Below, one piece after another: positions 1 to 8,864 of a DNA stretch of 64,000 bases; within the stretch, counting starts at the first letter, position 1, and every line of letters begins with the position of its first letter. The notes under the pieces are model-generated. The model saw only the letters and a program-made list of their open reading frames with translations, did not search any database and was not told the DNA's origin. The DNA comes from Marinilactibacillus piezotolerans. Its GTDB lineage: Bacteria > Bacillota > Bacilli > Lactobacillales > Carnobacteriaceae_A. The position numbers and the translations under genes are program-made. The DNA is taken from positions 682,001 to 746,000 of the forward strand of contig NZ_FWDP01000004.1 of NCBI RefSeq assembly GCF_900169305.1, in the 5' to 3' direction.

Positions 1-1102
1 CATCAGGAGCGTAGCCGATACCGGTTATTTTATATTCTCCATGTGAGGTAATAACATCTTGAGCGGTCATCTCATTTTTTGTCAGAGTCCCTGTTTTATC
101 TGTCGCTATGATATCTACAGATCCTAATGTTTCAACTGAAGGCAGCGTCTTAACAATTGTATGTTTGTTTTTTGCCATATCACTAACACCCATCGCTAAT
201 ACAACAGATGTAGTAGCCGGAAGACCCTCAGGTACAGACCCAACTATCATCGTTACCACAGCTAATGATAAAGCTGATAGTGAATATACACCGCTTAACA
301 GACCGTAAATGAATAAGACAACTGCTACGCCCATAATGACATAAGAAATCGTTTTTCCTAAATGATCGATCACTTTTACTAATGGAGTCTTTTTATCTTC
401 TTGATCGCTGACAGCTGTACTGATTTTACCGATTTCAGTTTCTTCTGCAGTAGCGACTACTACTCCTGTTCCCGTTCCATTTGTGACTGAAGTAGAGGCA
501 AATCCCATATTGATTTGATCTCCTAAACCGACTTTTTCTTCAATTGAGTCGGAAGTCTTTTCAATAGAATCTGCTTCCCCTGTCAAAGATGACTCTTGTA
601 TCTTTAATCGATCTGAATCAACGATTCTTACATCGGCCGGGATATTGTCTCCCGCTTCTAGATAGACAAGATCGCCTTTTACCACATTAATAGCCTCTAT
701 GTCTTTTCGCTGATCATCTCGAATGACAGTAGCATGAGCAGAGAGCATATCTTTTATTTTCTCTAATGCATCAGAAGCATTAACTTCCTGATAATAACCA
801 ATCAATGTATTAGCAACAATTACCAGTCCAATGACAACAGCATCTGAATAGTGACCTAAGATGACAGTTAATATTGCCGCAACAATCAGTATATAAATCA
901 CTACATTATTAATCTGCCTGATTAGAATGGTCCACTTTGATGTCTTTTCTTGTTCTAGTTGATTCAATCCATCCTTTTGGAGTCTTTTATCCGCTTCTTC
1001 ACCAGATAAACCTTCCGTTAAATCAACATTGAATTGCTCAGAGAGCTCTTCGCTGCTCCTCTGGTAATATGGAGATTCTTTTGTTCCTTCTTTATTTTTC
1101 AT
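1..1102 (-). CDS. Cation-transporting P-type ATPase, N-terminal part (partial)
   Basis: Reading leftward from an ATG at 1102-1100, an open frame runs off the window edge, giving about 367 residues. It holds the N-terminal cation-ATPase domain, transmembrane helices, the actuator-domain LTGEA motif, the helix-4 PEGLP motif and the phosphorylation motif DKTGTLT close to the edge. PEGLP together with DKTGTLT is typical of type II pumps (PacL/SERCA-like, Ca2+ or Na+/K+). The nucleotide-binding half lies outside the window, so the transported ion cannot be decided. It would sit in the membrane and pump cations using ATP. No partner gene is visible; the next gene is a separate sugar operon. Confidence 0.9.
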   Translation of the reverse strand, partial: MKNKEGTKESPYYQRSSEELSEQFNVDLTEGLSGEEADKRLQKDGLNQLEQEKTSKWTILIRQINNVVIYILIVAAILTVILGHYSDAVVIGLVIVANTLIGYYQEVNASDALEKIKDMLSAHATVIRDDQRKDIEAINVVKGDLVYLEAGDNIPADVRIVDSDRLKIQESSLTGEADSIEKTSDSIEEKVGLGDQINMGFASTSVTNGTGTGVVVATAEETEIGKISTAVSDQEDKKTPLVKVIDHLGKTISYVIMGVAVVLFIYGLLSGVYSLSALSLAVVTMIVGSVPEGLPATTSVVLAMGVSDMAKNKHTIVKTLPSVETLGSVDIIATDKTGTLTKNEMTAQDVITSHGEYKITGIGYAPD

Positions 1103-1359
1103 AAGTGTTCCTACTTTCTATTCTTATAGGATAAATAATAGTCTTAATATCTATCATAAGGAAATAAAGGAACCATTTCAAAATATAAACTCTGCTGCTT
1201 TTAAATAGAAGTTTTTAACTGGGTAAACATTTTTTGATTTCGATGATTTTAAATCAAAGCCTACTATCAATGAAAGAAGATCTGTCCAGCACTTTTTTAA
1301 TTTATCTTTTACATATTACACTTACCACTATTGATAAGACTAATACGTCTAAAATCATT

Positions 1360-2043
1360 TTACTGCATTACGTTTACGAACTTTTCGGTAATTAATTGAG
1401 GTCTCGTAATAGCACTTCCGACGACTACTGCATGAACACCCAATTCAAGGCATCGTTTTGCTTTTTCAGGTGTGTCGATATGCCCTTCTGCAATAACAGG
1501 AGTAGAGACAGCAGCTAAAATCTGCTTCATCTGCTCAAAGTCCTGATCAGCGATGTTCATCCCTTTCGATTTTTCTGTATAGCCCATTAGCGTAGTGGAA
1601 AGAAGATCAAATCCTAGTTTTTCAGCATTGATCACTTCATCAATTGTTGAAGCATCTGCCATCAAAAGTACATCTGGATACTTGTCACGAACGTTTTTTA
1701 TAAATGACGCAAGCGTCTGTCCTTCTGGTCTTGTTTGGTCGGTCGCATCCAACGCGATAATGTCGCACCCGACTTCCATTAATTCATCGACTTCTTTCAT
1801 CGTTGCTGTGATATAGACCTTTGAACCTGCATAATCTCTTTTGACGATTCCTATGATCGGTAAAGCAGTCTGTTGTTTGATTTCTGCAATATCTTCCTTT
1901 GTGTTGGCACGAATCCCAATGGCCCCGCCCTGTTCAGCAGCGATCGCCATACGTCCCATAATAAATGAACTGTGCAGCGGCTCATCTGGAAGAGCTTGGC
2001 ACGATACCACTAAACCACCTTTAATTTTATTTAGTACTGACAT
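1360..2043 (-). CDS. nanE: N-acetylmannosamine-6-phosphate 2-epimerase
   Basis: This is a 227-residue TIM-barrel protein of normal NanE length. It interconverts ManNAc-6-P and GlcNAc-6-P in sialic acid or ManNAc catabolism. Visible family marks are the N-terminal GGLVVSCQA, the GIVKRDY segment with a lysine near residue 68, ALDATDQTRP near residue 98, and the C-terminal HAVVVGSAITRP phosphate-binding loop. A strong GGAGG ribosome site lies just before the ATG. The start lies 10 bases downstream of the M24-like gene's stop, so the two form an operon. No nanA, nanK or transporter gene is present nearby, so the pathway context is incomplete here. Confidence 0.93.
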   Translation of the reverse strand: MSVLNKIKGGLVVSCQALPDEPLHSSFIMGRMAIAAEQGGAIGIRANTKEDIAEIKQQTALPIIGIVKRDYAGSKVYITATMKEVDELMEVGCDIIALDATDQTRPEGQTLASFIKNVRDKYPDVLLMADASTIDEVINAEKLGFDLLSTTLMGYTEKSKGMNIADQDFEQMKQILAAVSTPVIAEGHIDTPEKAKRCLELGVHAVVVGSAITRPQLITEKFVNVMQ

Positions 2044-2053
2044 GATCTTCCTC

Positions 2054-3457
2054 CTATTTTAATTTTTTCAAAATATTGACTGCTTTTGCTTTTTCCAGCA
2101 GGAATGGTCTTAAATAAGGTGTCGCATTCCCCAGCATCAGTATATCTTCGTGCAGTTCAATCCCTAATACCTCGGTAACATACCGACGCCTTTCTTGCAT
2201 TCTGCTCCACAGCTCAGGATAGTCTCTCTTGATATCTTCTTTCAATGGCGCATCAGCTAAGACAATCCCACCTTCTGCACTTGTTCCGGGCATTTTAGGA
2301 ATCGATGGAATAATGTCAACTTGAAACATCATCCCGCTTTTTAACACTACTTCAGAATTCGAATAAATTGGAGATGCCATCCATTCTTCATCTGCTACAT
2401 AGTGTCCAGGATTCAAATGCCATCCGTACTGTTCTTTAGGCAACTCGGTTTCAATCAGTTCATAAACTTCTTTGCCCTGCATTCCAATATGAACGGTTTC
2501 CAGCCAAGTGGTGATAGCGTTAAAATAAGGAAAAACGACCTTGTCTAAATAATCTTGATACTCATCCGGCAAGTCAGCGGGACCCTTAGCAGCGAAAGCA
2601 CTGCGACTTTGAAGTCCGCCCTTGTAACCGACAGTCAGTGAGATTTTGTCTCCTAAGGCAACTTTTTTGTATGCTGGATAGAGATTTGCCTGTTCAAATC
2701 GCTCTCCTGTTGCTGCTATGGTCACCACACTGTTGGGCTGCCCGAAGCCATTAAGTTGTTGTCCTAGTTCCATCTCCGTTTTCCCTACTTCTACCATCTC
2801 CAGTGTTTTCAGCATCTGAGCAGATGCCAGAGCAGCTCCAAACTCGTAATGCGCAATTTCATTACTGTTGTTAACGGTCCGAGCCCCTTCGTCTCCAATA
2901 AATAATGCCGTCGCATTTTCCAGTTTTTTCGAGTCGACGCTTTTTTTGATGGTCTCTACAATATAGTAGGGCACATCAAACTGTTTGCTGGCTCTATCTG
3001 CCGAACCAGTAAATAGTTTCCATCCGACTAATCCGACTTTGCCATCCTGTTTAAAAAGAGACTCATCTAAAATCTCTTCCATTGAGACTGCATCGTTCAT
3101 CGGCTGATTGGGTAAGGAGAAGTATGGACAATGTACGACTTCTCCTTCTAGCCTTGTATGTGCCGAAAGTTTCAAATTCTCATTTCCTAATACATAAAAT
3201 ACATTACCATCATCATGAAGAATTAAAAGCGCTTCTTCGAAACGTGTCAAAAATCCAGTAAGATATTCGAAATTAGAGCCATGCTCTAGATCTTCGTAGA
3301 TCACTAACGTTGAATAGCCTTCTGTCTTCATTTTAGAAAGGATTTTTTCATACCTTTGCTTCATCGTCTGATCTGTTAAAGCGATGGGGTGTATTCCTGC
3401 CTCTGATTTCGGTGAAGGGATTTCACTGTATTGAATCACTCTATTTAACTGCTTCAT
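2054..3457 (-). CDS. M24-family peptidase homologue with degenerate metal site
   Basis: This 467-residue protein has the layout of prolidase/Xaa-Pro aminopeptidases: an N-terminal creatinase-like domain (about 1-190) and a C-terminal pita-bread domain. Of the five usual metal ligands, the first Asp is Thr in LGDKISLTVG, the second falls in QSRSAF with no Asp, and the Glu of the usual VEP motif is Asp in FQVDIIP. The His in NPGHYV and the last Glu in AEGGIVL remain. It is therefore probably not a normal dinuclear metallopeptidase; a binding protein or altered enzyme is as likely. An AAAGGAG site precedes the ATG. It is the first gene of the operon with nanE, which suggests a role with amino sugars. 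Confidence 0.75.
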   Translation of the reverse strand: MKQLNRVIQYSEIPSPKSEAGIHPIALTDQTMKQRYEKILSKMKTEGYSTLVIYEDLEHGSNFEYLTGFLTRFEEALLILHDDGNVFYVLGNENLKLSAHTRLEGEVVHCPYFSLPNQPMNDAVSMEEILDESLFKQDGKVGLVGWKLFTGSADRASKQFDVPYYIVETIKKSVDSKKLENATALFIGDEGARTVNNSNEIAHYEFGAALASAQMLKTLEMVEVGKTEMELGQQLNGFGQPNSVVTIAATGERFEQANLYPAYKKVALGDKISLTVGYKGGLQSRSAFAAKGPADLPDEYQDYLDKVVFPYFNAITTWLETVHIGMQGKEVYELIETELPKEQYGWHLNPGHYVADEEWMASPIYSNSEVVLKSGMMFQVDIIPSIPKMPGTSAEGGIVLADAPLKEDIKRDYPELWSRMQERRRYVTEVLGIELHEDILMLGNATPYLRPFLLEKAKAVNILKKLK

Positions 3458-3759
3458 CTTTTTCTCCTTTATGATAAACTCAATTGGCCTTTTTTCTTAG
3501 AAAAGAGAACCATCTGATATATCGATCGCTTTCTTTAAATGATTAATTTAGATCCGATTTATCTGTATAATTATCTTGATGAATAAATTGACCTGTTATC
3601 GCATCAATTCATTTCAACTACAATACAACCGTTTTTTGTATGAAGAGGCACACTTCTAAGCTGGGTTTTGGATTGAACGTTTTCTGAATAAATATGATCC
3701 ATCACTCTATTACCTGCGTAAACAAGTTCTCATTCACAAACACCGGTCGGACAATATCT
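3458..3759. other. Intergenic region with no recognised gene
   Basis: About 300 bases separate the M24/nanE operon from the pRiA4b-type gene. The minus strand has a short open stretch of roughly 30 codons ending near 3609 that I could not assign. The operon promoter should lie here, but I see no clear operator. Confidence 0.4.
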
Positions 3760-4908
3760 TTATTGAATCTTTTCATTCAAAAGTTTATTGATAAATTCCA
3801 GATTCAGATAAGGCTTTTTTTGTTCATCAAAGCTGGCTTTCCACTCTACTGCTTCCTCAAATTGCTCATCATCTGGGTTGTTGAGGATGTTAAGCAGCAT
3901 GAAATATCCTTCCAGACCCCCAATATCTTCAGGCATAGGATGCCCAATCATCATTGTACATTCTATCGGATATAGTTCAGTTTCTTCAAATATCCTATGT
4001 ATTCGGATTTCATGTATCCAGTCGTCACCTAAGTCATACACATATTGAAAGGTCTTATTCTGAGATTGATTCAATTTCTCAATTGTCCATTCTTGCTCAA
4101 CGATCGTTTTCTTAGAATGATCATTTTCTATTGCAAACTCGTCGGATACTGTCTCGCTAGATTGGATGACCGTGCCGTCTTGAAGGATGTACAAATGAAG
4201 ATGTGAGTTACTCCACATAAAGCACGTTTGAATCACTATATGCAGCTCTTCCAGCGTCATTGATACTGGTACATGTACCACTCTGACAACATCTTGATGG
4301 TCGTCCAGTTTTAAATGAATGTGGACTTCAGCTTTCTGAACACTCTTCTCTAATTCTGCTGGAGTCTCATTTAAAACGGCCAATAACTGATCAATAGGAG
4401 TCTTTCCCTCTAACCGCTTAAAAGCAAACTGATTGAGTTTTAAATTTATCTCAGCAACATGATGCTCAATTCCACCATTACTTGCATAATGGTCAATCAA
4501 CTTTAATACTTCAGATGTCATCGCAGACATTCTGCCAATCTTTTTCAAATCTGTGGCGTTCGTCAGAATCGTCTTTTGCGGGTCGGTTATGTATGTGTCT
4601 AGCGAACGATGATTTCCGTCTAGTTGCTGCAGGAGAACCGTTAAATGATGCAGAATGTTCTCTGATAAGCTGTTTGTAATAGTCTTTTCATCGATTGCAG
4701 AAACCAACATCATACCAGTGAAATCGTTGTAGTAGACAATCATCTCAGCAGAGTCTGTTGACACTATATTCACATACCAGTTAGATAACTGTTCCTCTGC
4801 TTTTAGATGCTCAATAAAATTCTCATCCATACTCGTAGAGTCGTTAGCAGTCCCTTTTCTGTACTTTTTGATTTTCTTGAAGCACTTCTTGGTTACACTG
4901 ATGATCAT
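3760..4908 (-). CDS. pRiA4b ORF-3-like protein with N-terminal DUF6933-like domain
   Basis: This 382-residue protein appears to have two parts. Residues 1 to about 130 resemble the DUF6933 type: it starts with a MIISVTKKC strand, then a NWYVNIV segment and MIVYYNDFTG. Residues about 195 to 375 resemble the plasmid pRiA4b ORF-3 family (IS1096 TnpR-type passenger), with LKLDDHQDVVRVVHVP, a TLEELHIVIQTCF helix, the YDLGDDWIHEI segment and a C-terminal acidic/aromatic part. The function of this family is unknown. It is chromosomal and solitary here. An AGGCAGG site precedes the ATG. The domain assignment is by eye. Confidence 0.75.
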   Translation of the reverse strand: MIISVTKKCFKKIKKYRKGTANDSTSMDENFIEHLKAEEQLSNWYVNIVSTDSAEMIVYYNDFTGMMLVSAIDEKTITNSLSENILHHLTVLLQQLDGNHRSLDTYITDPQKTILTNATDLKKIGRMSAMTSEVLKLIDHYASNGGIEHHVAEINLKLNQFAFKRLEGKTPIDQLLAVLNETPAELEKSVQKAEVHIHLKLDDHQDVVRVVHVPVSMTLEELHIVIQTCFMWSNSHLHLYILQDGTVIQSSETVSDEFAIENDHSKKTIVEQEWTIEKLNQSQNKTFQYVYDLGDDWIHEIRIHRIFEETELYPIECTMMIGHPMPEDIGGLEGYFMLLNILNNPDDEQFEEAVEWKASFDEQKKPYLNLEFINKLLNEKIQ

Positions 4909-5295
4909 AATGATTACCTGCCTTTACGAATTCTTTCATCCATTTTAGCACATAGATAAGCAGAGACATTTTATTTTGTGCAGTTTTTTAATAGTGAACC
5001 GTGCTCGCTAAAGAATTTTTTATATTGCCTGCGCATCAGCTATCCATTAACTGCAACAATCTGATATTAGTTTTTCCACCTTTTAAGTGACTGCTTCCTG
5101 ACTCTAAAGCTTTATGAAGTAGCTATTGTTCCACTTCCTTTATAACCCTTTCCATTCTCAGGTACAAAATAAGCACTACTTTAACCATTAAGGTTGTTTA
5201 AACTGTGCTCAAAAATAAGTATTCGAAAGAGATTTAGGTATTTTTAATATATCCAAGCCTCTCCGAACATTTTCCTGTTTTTTGACTAATTTATC
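4909..5295. other. Intergenic region, nothing recognised
   Basis: AT-rich sequence with many stops in all frames. One minus-strand stretch near 5100-5170 reads like the end of a lost gene, but it is too short to identify. Confidence 0.3.
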
Positions 5296-5523
5296 TTAGA
5301 TCGCGGACAACTTTATCTTGATTGTAACTTTTTCTGCTTCTAATCGTTCAATTGTTTCAGCGAATTGAGGCAGGTAGTTTTTACGCACTATGATCAATTT
5401 ATCCATTATTTTCTTAGCTGTTTCGCCGGTATGAACTAAAAGATTGATTGTAGATGCTTGTAAAGCAGTACCATAATCTCCTGTAACTGGTGCTTCAATG
5501 ATTAATAATTCCATTGCTTTCAT
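5296..5523 (-). CDS. Small hypothetical protein
   Basis: This is a 75-residue open frame beginning MKAMELL. It has no signal peptide or membrane segment, a lysine-rich middle, and a C-terminal helix-then-strand pattern (ERLEAEKVTIKIKL). I do not recognise a family. There is no strong ribosome site before either candidate ATG (codons 1 and 4), so it may not be a real gene. It lies downstream of the terminator of the NERD gene, so it would need its own promoter. Confidence 0.35.
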   Translation of the reverse strand: MKAMELLIIEAPVTGDYGTALQASTINLLVHTGETAKKIMDKLIIVRKNYLPQFAETIERLEAEKVTIKIKLSAI

Positions 5524-5560
5524 TTAACTGTACTAAAAAGCATATTCAGTAAAAAAAATA

Positions 5561-5606
5561 AAGCGATAAGCAAATTCTAAACATTCAGATTCTCAGCTTA
5601 TCGCTT
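5561..5606 (-). terminator. Rho-independent terminator after the NERD gene
   Basis: An 11-bp perfect stem (AAGCGATAAGC with GCTTATCGCTT) encloses a 24-base loop. Read on the minus strand, it is followed by a T-rich run, which fits termination of the NERD transcript. Confidence 0.75.
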
Positions 5607-5725
5607 ATTCCCTTTAAATAAAAAGACAACTTAATACTAATATACGCAGTTTATCATAACAAGAAAGGTGTTTGCTGAAAAGTGCCGCCTATAATTAAAG
5701 AACAAAATTATTTTTTGAACATCAA

Positions 5726-6460
5726 TTATAACTGCTTTTGTTTAACTTGATCTATATGCCTTTGCTTCGTTGAAGAATTAACTCTTTGGTAGCTGCTTAA
5801 GCGCTGAGCTACTGCCTCTACATGCTCTTTCTGCAGTACAGGCGGGGATGATTGGATTACACTCTTAACATACCGTTTCAGCTGAGTTCTATACAGAACG
5901 GTCGCCGTTTGTTTATTATAGTCGATTTTCTTTAATGTACTGTGATCACTGAAGACAATCAAAGAACGATATAGTTGGTCATCTGATAGTCGTAGAGCTT
6001 CTTTCAATGCAGTAATATGTCCGCTGTTTTGCCAAATAGGATTAAAAAATTTGAATTTCTGACCGTTTTTAAAGGTCTGAGTCCATTGACGCTGCTTTTC
6101 ATTTCCATAAATCCAGCCACTGTAGTTTTTAGACTCAATTACAAAAATACCCCAGCAGCATATAAATACAGTATCGATTTCTGTTGTTTGTCCATTACTT
6201 TTTGGTATGTATAGATTAGTCATTATCTTGCTAGTAACATTTATCTGCTCAAACAGCCGGAATATTTTAAATTCACCTACATTTCCTTTATTGAAAAATG
6301 TTTTAACGTAATTGTTACCGCTCGCCTCCCCGTAATTTGACTGATTAAACTCAATGTAATATTTTACAAGAATCAATGCGTATAATGTCAATACTAAAAA
6401 TACTGGTAAAAGAACTAAAATAATAATTATCTCCTTTCTGTAAATTTTTATCACTTCCAA
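5726..6460 (-). CDS. Membrane-anchored NERD-domain protein
   Basis: The 244-residue protein starts with one transmembrane helix (about residues 10-32), followed by a NERD (nuclease-related) domain at about 50-170. The core shows NVGEFKIFRLFEQ, then the catalytic-type EIDTVFICCWGIFVIESKNY pattern: Asp in EIDTV and the E-x-K in IESKNY, as in restriction-endonuclease-like folds. The C-terminal tail is basic and Gln-rich. The start is a TTG at 6460-6458; no ATG occurs before the NERD domain. NERD proteins are suspected nucleases, but most are uncharacterised. It is transcribed divergently from the next gene over a 67-base gap. Confidence 0.8.
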   Translation of the reverse strand: MEVIKIYRKEIIIILVLLPVFLVLTLYALILVKYYIEFNQSNYGEASGNNYVKTFFNKGNVGEFKIFRLFEQINVTSKIMTNLYIPKSNGQTTEIDTVFICCWGIFVIESKNYSGWIYGNEKQRQWTQTFKNGQKFKFFNPIWQNSGHITALKEALRLSDDQLYRSLIVFSDHSTLKKIDYNKQTATVLYRTQLKRYVKSVIQSSPPVLQKEHVEAVAQRLSSYQRVNSSTKQRHIDQVKQKQL

Positions 6461-6527
6461 TATAGGTTTTCAATCTAATCAGTGATAAAATAATTGTATC
6501 ATAGTTCTTTGTAAAAGGAGTCTAAAC

Positions 6528-6863
6528 ATGACAAAGTACATATTTAATACGAATGGCGACTTTAATCGTTTTGTTGGAACGGTTCAAGATATTGCTGCTC
6601 ATCTAAGCAATACGACTGAATTTGAAGGTGGACATCGATTTACTTCCAATACTGCTTTTCTAGTGTACGAACGCTATAGTCTCATTGGCAGCAGCCGAGT
6701 TTCATTAAGTATAGTAATTACAGAATCAGATGGTCAAATTCAGCTGGCAGCAATTTCTTCTGGTGGGAGTCAAGCCATGGTCCTGAAAATCAATACATGG
6801 GGAGAAGACGCCTTTTTGAATAAATTTATAAAAGCTCTAGAATCCACTGAGAAAACCTGGTAA
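6528..6863 (+). CDS. Conserved small protein, DUF6054-like
   Basis: This 111-residue soluble protein has no signal peptide. It reads as an alpha/beta sandwich, with a Gly/Ser-rich GSSRVSLSIVITE strand and ISSGGSQAMVLKINTWGE, followed by a C-terminal helix. I associate this pattern with the DUF6054 family of Firmicutes, at moderate certainty; the function is unknown. The start is firm: an AAAGGAG site lies 9 bases before the ATG. It is divergent from the NERD gene. Confidence 0.65.
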   Translation: MTKYIFNTNGDFNRFVGTVQDIAAHLSNTTEFEGGHRFTSNTAFLVYERYSLIGSSRVSLSIVITESDGQIQLAAISSGGSQAMVLKINTWGEDAFLNKFIKALESTEKTW

Positions 6864-6925
6864 ATAAAGAATTTTTATAAAAGTATAATTCTTCAAATTT
6901 CTAACATCTGATTGTAATATATAGG

Positions 6926-6988
6926 AAAAAAATCGTGTTTTATCTTTAGTAAATTGAATCATTACTAAAATAGAAACACGATTTTTTT
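6926..6988. terminator. Long bidirectional terminator hairpin
   Basis: A 15-bp outer stem (6926-6940 with 6974-6988, core ATCGTGTTT/AAACACGAT) continues into an inner stem (CTTTAGTAA/TTACTAAAA). A-tracts on one side and T-tracts on the other let it act in both directions, closing the plus-strand gene at 6863 and probably the far end of leftward reads. Confidence 0.8.
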
Positions 6989-7184
6989 TTGAATCTTTTG
7001 TACAATGTTTTTAATCAATAAACATAGTATAGTAAAGGTTATGTTATAGAATATTTCTTCAATGATATAGAAATAACGTTAAATTTATTGAAACTCAATC
7101 CATAGTATTAACAGAGATCTCAATTAATATAAGGTGCTCTGAATAGAAACACTCCTGTGAATAAAATATTTTATATGCTTTTTA

Positions 7185-8030
7185 CTATTCTACTTCTACA
7201 AAATTTGAATGTGCAGTAATGTAAAACTGCTGTCCTTTGGAATTTTCTACCTTATACTGTTCACCGCCGCCAACAGAAATTTTATCCAGAATTCTAGGAA
7301 ATCCTTGTCCCTTCGTTAAGAAGCCGTAAACGTCAGCATCTTTCCAGCTGGGTGTCTTATAGAATCTCAACTGTCCATCATACTTGCTTTCAAGTCTTCT
7401 TCCTAAAAAAGACTTCAGCTCCGTTTTCTGATTTTCCTTATGAGTCTCTTTTGCTGCTCCATCAACATTTAAAGGGATATACTTTAGTCCGATCTTCCCG
7501 CAAATCACTTCGATGACAGCTTCTGCTGCGAGAATAAATGAAGCTTTTTGATGATAATACTTATGATCTAGTTCATGATCAATAAACCCGTATTCCATAA
7601 TGACAGTTTCCGTTCTGCCGGTCAATCTGTGGAGAAAGTAGTAATCAACACCTGCACCTATTTTTCTAGTAAAAACTCTTCTTAATGGCAGTCCGGTCAC
7701 TTCTACGAGTCTCTTTGCCAGATCCGTTGCAAAAATCGGCTTTGCATGAATAGAATGAATGGTTTCTACTCCTCTAGCTTTTCCATCAAAAGCATTCCAG
7801 TGATTGGATAAGCATACATCATACTGGTTTTTGATCCGAGCAATACGTTCTGTCGGACTTAGTGTAATATCGGATTTCCGTGTCATCCTTACATCTGCAC
7901 CCATTGCTTTTAATCGACTATACTGGTACTTGCTGATTTCAAGTGCCCAGTCTTTTTCCAGCACGCCAAACCCGTTGGCTCCAGAATCTTTACCTCCATG
8001 TCCTGCATCAATGATAATTGTTTTTGTCAT
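7185..8030 (-). CDS. N-acetylmuramoyl-L-alanine amidase (Amidase_3) with SH3-like tail
   Basis: The 281-residue protein should cut the lactyl-amide bond of peptidoglycan. Residues 1-175 form a zinc amidase of the AmiC/CwlC type: DAGHGG with His11, Glu25 in VLEKDW, His77 in SNHWNAF, and the catalytic Glu in MEYGFIDHELD. Residues about 215-281 look like an SH3-type wall-binding domain ending AHSNFVEVE. There is no signal peptide, as in phage or prophage-type endolysins and some competence lysins. It follows the sigma-factor gene by 23 bases on the same strand with its own GGAGTG site, so the two are likely co-transcribed. Confidence 0.88.
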   Translation of the reverse strand: MTKTIIIDAGHGGKDSGANGFGVLEKDWALEISKYQYSRLKAMGADVRMTRKSDITLSPTERIARIKNQYDVCLSNHWNAFDGKARGVETIHSIHAKPIFATDLAKRLVEVTGLPLRRVFTRKIGAGVDYYFLHRLTGRTETVIMEYGFIDHELDHKYYHQKASFILAAEAVIEVICGKIGLKYIPLNVDGAAKETHKENQKTELKSFLGRRLESKYDGQLRFYKTPSWKDADVYGFLTKGQGFPRILDKISVGGGEQYKVENSKGQQFYITAHSNFVEVE

Positions 8031-8053
8031 TTTTGTTCACTCCTCATAATTGG

Positions 8054-8602
8054 TTAAGTCTTAAGAACCGTATAAAAATGCTGCAATTTTTTTGCTATTC
8101 GTTTCTTTCGTTGATAAACAGTCTTGCGGCTGATTTTCCGCTTTCTTGAAATCTCCGTTACCGACAGCTGTTCGATTACAGCATCTTTCAAGTACTGCTG
8201 TTCTTGCTCATTCAAACAGTACAGCATCGACTGGAACAACGACCAGAACAAGACGTCTTCTTCAAACGCTTCAGTTTGATCGGTATTTAATTGCTCGAAC
8301 TGTTCCGGTAATTTCTCTTCCCGCTCATGCTTTTTCTGTTCCTTCCGGATCTGATCAAGCAGTCCCCAATAGACTTTTCGATACGCATATCCAGTAAATT
8401 GATAAAAAAATTCTTCATTAAATAAATCATTTGGAAACTGTTCATACGCTTCCACTAATTTCAATCTCCCGATTTGAACAAAATCATCATAACTGTCACT
8501 GTCTAATCGGATATGGCATTTTTTCATTGCTCCAAAAATAATTGAATCATGAACAAAGAAAAAGTCACTTTCCATTTCAACGTGCAACTCTCTGCTTTTC
8601 AT
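8054..8602 (-). CDS. Alternative sigma-70 factor, ComX/SigH-like
   Basis: The open frame extends to 8659, but the likely start is the ATG at 8602 behind AGAGGG, giving 182 residues. Region 2 covers about 20-100, with DSYDDFVQIGRLKLVEAYEQF and YAYRKVYWGLLDQIRKEQ (core and -10 recognition). Region 4 at the C-terminus is a helix-turn-helix, LSVTEISRKRKISRKTVYQRKKR. The length and short linker fit the ComX/SigX/SigH group that drives late competence genes in many Lactobacillales. Classical ECF factors have a different region 2, so this group is favoured. It leads the operon with the amidase gene. Confidence 0.75.
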   Translation of the reverse strand: MKSRELHVEMESDFFFVHDSIIFGAMKKCHIRLDSDSYDDFVQIGRLKLVEAYEQFPNDLFNEEFFYQFTGYAYRKVYWGLLDQIRKEQKKHEREEKLPEQFEQLNTDQTEAFEEDVLFWSLFQSMLYCLNEQEQQYLKDAVIEQLSVTEISRKRKISRKTVYQRKKRIAKKLQHFYTVLKT

Positions 8603-8810
8603 ATTCCCTCTATTTCTAGAAGATCTTCTGAATAAATTGATACAAGGCCTTGTATGCATTTACTATAATCTTAGGGTTATTCTCATTCAAAAGACAGAAA
8701 AAGGAATATACTTAGCCAAAATGTCGATTCAGCTTTTTATTGCCACTATCCAGATCATTTATCAGAATTATTCTGTTTTTCTCATTAAACTTTTACTCAT
8801 ATCGACTAAA

Positions 8811-8850
8811 AAAGCCTTCCTGCAATCAAATGACTGCTGAAAGGCTTCTT
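8811..8850 (-). terminator. Terminator of the DUF1275 gene
   Basis: The stem AAGCCTT/AAGGCTT is extended by TGC/GCA pairs. On the minus strand it ends in a run of six T, directly after the DUF1275 stop. Confidence 0.65.
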
Positions 8851-8864
8851 ATATAATAAAGTCG

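Noticed and set aside
108-308. Plus-strand open frame of 66 codons
   Set aside because: It lies antisense inside the P-type ATPase gene, whose motifs are clear on the minus strand.
3694-3975. Plus-strand frame of 93 codons
   Set aside because: Largely antisense to the 3' end of the pRiA4b-type gene and without recognisable sequence.
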